64,000 nt of DNA, taken from the NCBI GenBank assembly GCA_904063045.1, contig CAJFCJ010000002.1:4149891-4213890 (forward strand), in the 5' to 3' direction. Positions within the stretch are counted from its first letter, which is position 1. Every line of letters starts with the position of its first letter. The position numbers were made by a program, and so were the translations under genes. Origin of the DNA: Dimorphilus gyrociliatus. Lineage: Eukaryota; Annelida; Polychaeta; Dinophilidae. Under the pieces are notes generated by a model, which was not told where the DNA came from, searched no databases, and saw only the letters and a program-made list of their open reading frames with translations. Positions 57,601-64,000 of the stretch are shown piece after piece.

Positions 57601-60474
57601 AGGTGATCCCAGCCTCCTTCCAAATACCCAGATGCCACCTCCCAGTCCTCCCATGATGTCCATACTAAAGAATAACGAAGCTCAAAGTCAGTGTACTCAG
57701 AGTTGTGCAGTAATGGAGGCTCATTTACGGTAACATTTGTCTTAGTTCTACTCAATTTCTAAGTCAAATAAACTTAGTCTAATATTTTTGGCATCCCGCC
57801 AACTAATCGTTAATAGACGCTTTTATTAATTAGTTAGATTAAACGTCTCTAGCCTGTGTCTCTTATTTTTAACAGAAACAGCTTACTCAACGTTACCAGT
57901 GGTAGTTACGCCCTTTTCATTATTGTGCTTGGATTGGTTCTATCTCTAGCAGAAACGTCGGATTGGAATTCCCCAGGAAATTACGAGGTGGATAAACAAG
58001 GGGATTAAGGGTAGGGAGTGACTGGAAATTGCCCAGATAATCCTAGTAATTTAGTTTGAAAACACTATTTTTTCGCAAATTACCAAATATTCTTGGTACA
58101 ATGATATATTCATTATTCTTTGCTAAATTATTATTTGAAGTTATCTATTTGTTAAGGAATGTAAGATAATCGTAATTTCTCCAGTCCTCTCATCCATCTT
58201 ATCTCATTGGCGCATAAATAAATAAACACGATTATTCAATTCTTCTATAATTAACGCCTACCACCCGCAGGGATTCTACATTTTCCTTTATGTCGTCGCC
58301 ATCGTATTTCTTGGATACGCATTTGGCATCTTGCTGAGAGCTCGAGCCGAGAGGAAAAGACGCCGGAAGTGGGCACACGATGATGAGGCGACGCTCGATT
58401 CGGCATTACTCACCAAAGTAAAAAATGCGACTGTTGGTGGTGTTATCGTTCGAACGGGTAGCTTTTATTTACGGCTTGGTGCCGTTGGTAAGTAATATAT
58501 TTCAAAATAAAGTACAGATAAAGTACTAAGTAGACGTTTAACTTCCGTATCACCATTAGACGCCTAATGCTGTTGTAAACAGCTTTACGCCTAATTTCAT
58601 AGTTTGTATATAATGCGGGGGAAATAAACTCACACGTTTTGCGTTTAATAAACTGTAATCGATGAGAAATTTCCCACTTTTTCACATAAATAAACGTGCT
58701 GCATGCATAATAGAGACTGTAATCATAAATTCACCTTTATATAAATAAGCGGCACCGTATTTCGATTGAAGTAATTTTTTGTACAAAAAAAATATTTATA
58801 AATACATTTATATCTTAGGATTTGGTATTGGTGCTATGATCCACGAAGGCCTTAAATTTGGTGAAATGTTTCAAGTTGACGTTTTCTCTCCTTGTTTCAG
58901 GTAGTAAATTAGCTCCGAAAAGCTCATTAATTTAATGTTATTAATTATTATTATTATTTATAGTTCTGCTCAAGCCGTTAGTCCGATAATTCATCTAATA
59001 TTCATTTTTGCACAACTCTACTTCATATTCTTAAATTCAAAGGTAATATTTTATGATTTTTATTTTTTAAATTGTCCTGCCAATTTGGCTCATTAAGATA
59101 ATCTATGTGTCCTGTTTCAGATGTATTTACATAATTATACCACATTAGCAAGATTCGGTTTGATGCACATGATCGCGACAAACGTTTGCATTTGGATTCG
59201 TACGGTATCCAACCAAGTTTTAAGGGATTTCGACAAATTTCACGCTCATCTAGTTCGTAATCGTGACGCTTTCTATCTATTTTTGCCTTAGTTGTAAATG
59301 ATTTCATCGCTTTTTTTATATTACTATTCAATATCTAAACTCAAATCGAATTGTAATAAGAAATCATCTTTCAGAGAGAACAGTCCACAACCGATTCGAC
59401 AATTTTATTTTCGCCGACCAGCCAAAACTCAACTCGCTTCGCTGCTCATTCACTAGAAAATGGTAAATTTTAGACCTAAGAAATTACATACGATGTCATA
59501 GGCCTATAATTTTGCAGACACTAATCGTTCTACAACGGTAAATTGCACGCGTCATGACATAATCAGTCACGTCGTAGCCCGAGCAAGCCCATTTCTCTAT
59601 CCCTGCACAGTTCAATATTGCTTTATTGCCGGGGGTAAGGGTTTAAATTCTTCTAGTTCATTTAAATTATTCATGGTATTTTACTACTGTCCTTTAAACC
59701 CTCATATAATACCTAATTGCAGCAATTCTGATTGTACTGTGGAAGAATATCGGTAAACGCCTGGAAGTTACGAGACCGTCAACGCCATCTACTAGCTCCA
59801 GTCGTCGAATAGGAGTAGATTGTGGCGGAGCAACTCGAGGCCTATTTTTAGGGGTTTTAATTCTTGTTCTTACTATTATATCAACAATCGTTCACGTCGT
59901 AATGTCGGCCAAATCAGAATTTCAAAATATCGGAGATTGCTTATCCTACGGAACGGAAGTAGTACTACAAATTTTTTGCAGCTTAGCTATATGCTTTGCC
60001 TGGTTTAGAATGAGGGATATGAAGTTTGATCACAGATTGGACAATAGTTTGGATGAAGGTCTTCTTCTTGTTTCCCTATCTTTTGTATATATATTGTCAG
60101 TTTTTGGTATTGTTACCGGACAAGCGAGGTCATCTAGTCTCCTAGTGGCCTCCTCAACTCTCTCAGCCATAGAATCTTCCCTACAGACGGCTTTCATCTT
60201 TCATGCTCTGAGGCGGTCGTCCTTAAAACCTTATCACGAAACGAAAAAACCTGGAAGACAATACGTGACTTTTCTACTTATTGCAAACGTTGCTGCTTGC
60301 GTACTGTGCGGCGTTCAAGGCATAAGGACGTCGATAGAGAACACAGCGTTCGACCTATTACCGTCTATTATCGTTAGAAGGTGCTCCTTACCCTTCGTTA
60401 TCTTTTATCGATTACATTCCGCTATTTGTTTGGCGAATGTTTGGAAAAATGCTTACAAACTAAAAAGAGACTGA
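48643..60474 (+). CDS. OTOP-like: Otopetrin proton channel
   Basis: Predicted multi-pass proton-selective channel of 736 residues. Exons: 48643-48920, 52263-52444, 57558-57729, 57876-57987, 58271-58487, 58819-58900, 58964-59042, 59121-59252, 59375-59462, 59518-59634, 59723-60474. The first 210 residues are a cytosolic tail rich in Ser, Asp and Glu without a recognised domain. Membrane segments follow: YALFIIVLGLVLSLAE (TM1), FYIFLYVVAIVFLGYAFGI (TM2), then the family signature GSFYLRLGAVGFGIGAMIHEGLKFGE, IIHLIFIFAQLYFIF, ARFGLMHMIATNVCIWIRT, the SPFLYPCTVQYCFIA motif, and the C-terminal half through the last helices to the end AICLANVWKNAYK. Phases close over all exons. Exon 8 uses an unusual gttcgt donor; the alternative runs into a stop. 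Introns 1 and 2 are 3.3 and 5.1 kb. Subtype (OTOP1/2/3) cannot be given. Confidence 0.93.
48921..52262 (+). other. Intron 1 of otopetrin gene
   Basis: 3.3 kb non-coding intron with a strikingly CpG-dense island at 50314-50418 and three GGCGTCT words (49101, 49276, 49290). The island is open in one frame (part of 50149-50481) but shows no known protein motif. Confidence 0.65.
50314..50418. promoter_or_regulatory. CpG-dense island in otopetrin intron 1
   Basis: About 21 CpG dinucleotides in 105 bp, inside AT-rich intron sequence. It could be an internal promoter, an enhancer or an exon of an unannotated transcript; nothing decides between these. Confidence 0.4.
52445..57557 (+). other. Intron 2 of otopetrin gene
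   Basis: 5.1 kb non-coding. It has CpG-richer patches at about 55260-55330 and 56320-56440, the latter with the perfect inverted repeat GGCGTC/GACGCC (56370-56389). No exon is recognised. Confidence 0.65.
56370..56389. repeat. Inverted repeat GGCGTC-N8-GACGCC
   Basis: A 6-bp perfect stem with an 8-nt pyrimidine-rich loop, within a CpG-rich patch of otopetrin intron 2. Confidence 0.6.
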
Positions 60475-60740
60475 TCTCTTAGAGCAGTATTGATATATAT
60501 TTTCTAGTCATTGCTGTATTATAAATGTACCATAATTACTATTTTCTAATTCTCCCGTTTAACACATGTTCTTAAAATAATCTTTAAGGAAAACAAATGG
60601 AAAAAAAAAAGCAAATACAGTATTTAAATCAATTATGTTTTAATAATTTAAATAAGAAAATACTATCTTTTCTTTGTTTATTAATATTTTTGTTTATTTA
60701 TATCTCTTTTCTCTTTAATATACTAATCCCTTATTACACA
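60475..60740. other. Short tail-to-tail spacer, otopetrin / P5B ATPase
   Basis: Only 266 bp separate the two stop codons, so the 3' untranslated regions of these convergent genes are very short or overlap. Confidence 0.7.
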
Positions 60741-63700
60741 TTAATCAATTTCAAGTGGAGGCCAATTAGTATCCATTTTTAGGTCTAATTCAATAGTTTT
60801 ATAAATATTCTTTTTGCCATGCTTTCGTCCACATTTCAAAAATCTCTTAATGCAGCAGCTAGTTATTAAAAACTCTTCTACAAAAAGTGCCATCAAAAAA
60901 TATATTCCTATTATTCCCATTAATGTTAATTTGAATGTCATTCCAGGGAGATTTGTTATCTAATTAATTAAAACTTATTATTAGCTTATAATATAATTTA
61001 ATATTTATAATATTCCGATTAACCTGAAGGAATTTTGCCAAAAACTTTGGAGGATATATTAATAAAAAAGTTGATAGACTAGTTAAGAGTATAAGTGCGA
61101 TAGTGAATGGAAGATTTGTCCAAATTGGTAGTCTATAAGGCCTCCCTTTGGAAAAGATAAACGCCAAAATTAAATATTGAAATGAAGTTGTTAAAAATAT
61201 CAATGAGGTTTCTGAGCAAGTTGTTACATTTGCAGAAGGGGAAGGCTTCACCCGGACGTACCTATAAAATTGCAGTTTTTAGATACATTATCTTCAAAAA
61301 CAACAAAACAAACCATGGCTGAGCTTGTAAGAAAAGTAAAACAGTTACTTGAAAAGCAATTACAAGTATAATATGAAGAAAAACGGAAAGGAGGTTAACA
61401 GATGAAAAGAGACTGCCAAGAGGCCTCTTCTGAACTAAAGCTCTATACGCTCCAGTGTGACCCACTGCGAAAAAAAGTATTTTATGAATTCTATTAAATA
61501 GATTTGTAATATAATTAAACTCACTTAGAATAGCAACAACCGTCGTAATTAATAGGTCGATGTAAAGAAATTGAAAATCTCCCATATTTGTACTGAACTA
61601 TTAAGAAAATAAGAAAAAATTCGTATCATTGACATTCGTAAATATTTCATTATCTTTCAAGTTAAAACTTACAGAGTATAATATGATAACCGATACAAAT
61701 TGCACAATACTATACAGGGCCATATATTTAAAAGTTCCAAACGACGTTACCAAAGCTGCTCTCCCCTCTCTTATTACAGTTGGGACACATTCGATATTAG
61801 GCGTTTTCGACGTAAAAGGAGCAGCAACAGATGCTTCTGCGTCTGATAATGATATTCCCGCATTTGCCATTTTTAGAGCAGAACAATCGTTTGCACCATC
61901 ACCACAAAATCCCACAGTATACCTACAGTATGCTTTATTCGTGATGAATACAATCTTTCTTTGGATAATTTAATACAAACCCTAAACTTTGAAAATTTTC
62001 TACTAGTTGACTCTTTTGCTCAGGTGACATTCTTGCGAAAACAGCTCCTCTAGTAATAATTCGAGATAACAATTCAGAATAATTTTCTCGTAATATTGCG
62101 TAAGTTTTCCCTGATAGGGCGAATAAATATTTTCTATCGGAACATTTTGCCTCTTCAAGATGGTAAAAAGGTTCCATATCTGATTCAAATATTGAACTAC
62201 CATCTTCGGACTCTTCGTTGCTTACGTTTTCGTGGAATTTATAAGTTAAATTTGGCGGATTTAATTGGCCATTTACAATAATAACTGGTCGTTTTCCCGG
62301 TGCGATACCACATTGTCTTGCAACACTTAAAGCTGTTAAAATATTATCACCTGAATAGGAAAATAACTTGTAAGTATTGAATAATAATTAAAATTCTATA
62401 TTTACCTGTAACCATAACAGTTTTAATATCAGCCTTATTAAGTTTTGTAATAACAGGTGTAGTTTGAGGCTTAAGTCTATTTTCCATTATTAATAGACCC
62501 AGAAACTTCATACCGTATTCCAATTTTTCCCTAGACATCTTTTGAACATGATGCCAAGTTACCTTTTTATCTAATGCTTTCCAAGCTATCGCTAGAACTC
62601 GAAAACCTTTCTTTGTATATTGTTGTAAACGTGCCTGGAAATCCTCGGGAACTAAAAAAAAATATTTCCTATTAGCAAGTCCACATTTTGATTTAAAAAA
62701 GAGTAGCGTTTCATTAAATCCTACCAGTTGCTGGATCACATAGAGAAGCGATTTTTTCCGGTGCTCCTTTACAATACAAGTCCATATGACTAGCTCGTAA
62801 AGTTCTTGTAACTACCGACATCCTCTGGAGAGATGACGAAAAGGCGAATTGTTTTATAATTCCAACTTCAAATGGTAGCTGAAGAAAGATTTAAAATGGC
62901 GATTCAATAATAATAAAAAATTGAATTTCTTTATTTGTTAAACTAATAACTGGTAGAAAAAGAAAGGATAAGTAGGTAAAGAACCACAACCACTTACATT
63001 AAAGTCTAGAAAATTAAATTCATTAAGGTTAAGGTGCGGCGAGTCAAGTCTCTGTAGAAAAATATACTATTATCGCTCGATAAACTTGGGACTTTTTAAT
63101 TGATACAATAGTCTATAAGCGCGAAGTAAATCAGACTATTCACTGAAACATAGCTAGTTTCGAGAAAATCATATTTTTCTGCGAACATACAGTTTTTAGC
63201 ACAACTAAGATGTAGCAAGCACGAAGCATCCAATGGTGAAATATTCCCAAAAGATTAATACTCCATTTTCTTATCTATAATACTTTGACTACTGCTGAAT
63301 AATAACAATACAAATGTAATAAAGGGAAAGTAAGCCTCTATAGGATTAGAAGATACATGATGTCACTGGACTATTACAAATATACAATATTCATATTGGA
63401 TTGAATAGCAATATAAATAGTATAGCATATAGATTAAATTCCCACAGAGTTCCACTAAAAATGCTAGCAAACAATTAGAAAAAATATTATATACTTTTGC
63501 TTGTGCTTCGTAATAAACATCACGAGATGTTGGCCTAACTACAGTTGGAGCAAGAGTTTCAAACTTTGATGAATCAGCTCCTGCTTCTTCAAGAACCTGT
63601 TGAAGCAATTTCGTTAACATCTTAAAAGCACAATACATAAAGTAAATATAAAATTACCCAATTAGTAGAATTAAACATGTTTAAATCAAGTGGATCTCCA

Positions 63701-63981
63701 GTTAATTTACCATCAATAATGGTAAGGGAATGGCAAGTAGCCATGGCTATTACAAAAGGTCCTAGAGAAGGTAAATCAGTTGGCTGCATAACGGACAGGG
63801 CAAGGCATTTTCCCTGTAGTGGAAGTACACCAAACAAGTCAAGACCATCTTCGGTTAATGTACCAGTCTAATAAAAAAGAATATAAATAAACCTATGAAC
63901 AGGGAAATGAAATTTACTAAGTTAATTACTTTATCAAAGCATATTAATTTCAATTTTCCGCAGATATTAATTCTTGCTGGA
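60741..63981 (-). CDS. ATP13A2/3-like: P5B-type cation-transporting ATPase, ATP13A2/3-like (5' part outside window)
   Basis: C-terminal 698 residues of an endolysosomal P5B ATPase; known members export polyamines from late endosomes/lysosomes. Exons in transcription order: 63981-63930, 63867-63658, 63620-63495, 62878-62725, 62651-62406, 62350-61981, 61922-61673, 61597-61525, 61464-61305, 61261-61024, 60959-60741. Landmarks: [18 protein letters not shown] with the phosphorylated Asp split from the next exon at [100 protein letters not shown], and C-terminal membrane segments up to WPPLEID. QAQPWFV and [13 protein letters not shown] in the last helices match ATP13A2/3. All phases close. The missing part would hold the N-terminal domain, actuator domain and first helices. 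ATP13A2 versus ATP13A3 is not resolved. Confidence 0.93.
62879..63494 (-). other. Intron in P5B ATPase gene
   Basis: 616 bp, much longer than the other introns of this gene (37-75 bp). No exon or known element is visible in it. Confidence 0.7.
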
Positions 63982-64000
63982 CTAATGCAAAATATATTTT
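63982..64000 (-). other. Window edge within P5B ATPase intron
   Basis: The last bases form the polypyrimidine/acceptor region (GCATTAG in transcript sense) of the intron preceding the exon at 63981. Upstream exons are outside the window. Confidence 0.7.

Overview
The window is AT-rich animal nuclear DNA. Its protein-coding genes are split into many exons by mostly short GT-AG introns (the smallest I can place is 37 bp). The gene set is a secreted semaphorin, a GPCR kinase, an otopetrin, a P5B ATPase, discoidin/fucolectin and CRAL-TRIO proteins, plus two neuropeptide precursors. With the compact introns, this suggests a small-genome protostome invertebrate, possibly a lophotrochozoan such as a dinophilid annelid. 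That placement is inference; nothing in the sequence proves the species. All exon models below were built by hand from splice sites, reading-frame phase and family resemblance.

Layout. 338-3510 (+): two tandem CRAL-TRIO lipid-transfer genes with matching seven-exon structures. 4443-10721 (-): a secreted protein with two discoidin (F5/8C) domains and a fucolectin-like domain. 10722-17440: non-coding. 17441-about 26577 (+): a GRK4/5/6-class G-protein-coupled receptor kinase in 17 exons (the last uncertain). 28219-38376 (-): a class-2-like secreted semaphorin with a 5.4 kb first intron. 38377-44064: non-coding, G-rich in places. 44065-45319 (-): a tandem pair of short secreted peptide precursors whose predicted products end in PRX-amide. 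48643-60474 (+): an otopetrin proton channel with two long introns. 60741-63981 (-): the C-terminal two thirds of an ATP13A2/3-type P5B ATPase, cut by the window edge.

The most interesting locus is the neuropeptide pair. Each gene has a 34-nt signal-peptide exon ending in the same GCAATTTTAC|gtaag junction. The precursors carry amidated peptides with KIPRT, KVPRT, KIPRI and TVPRP C-termini, resembling the PRXamide superfamily (pyrokinin/neuromedin U, CAPA, ecdysis-triggering hormone). A block of about 60 bp upstream of both start codons was duplicated with the genes. Other structure includes over-represented CACGTG E-boxes (one each in the proximal promoters of the discoidin and otopetrin genes), scattered CTCF-like AGATGGC words, a recurrent ATACAGTATA palindrome-like word, G-quadruplex-prone tracts around the semaphorin 5' half, and a very CpG-dense 105-bp island inside otopetrin intron 1.

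The genes do not form an obvious shared pathway. Several act in signalling: GRK5-like receptor desensitisation, semaphorin guidance, and peptide hormones that would act through GPCRs. Otopetrin and the P5B ATPase, arranged tail to tail 266 bp apart, both move cations across membranes.
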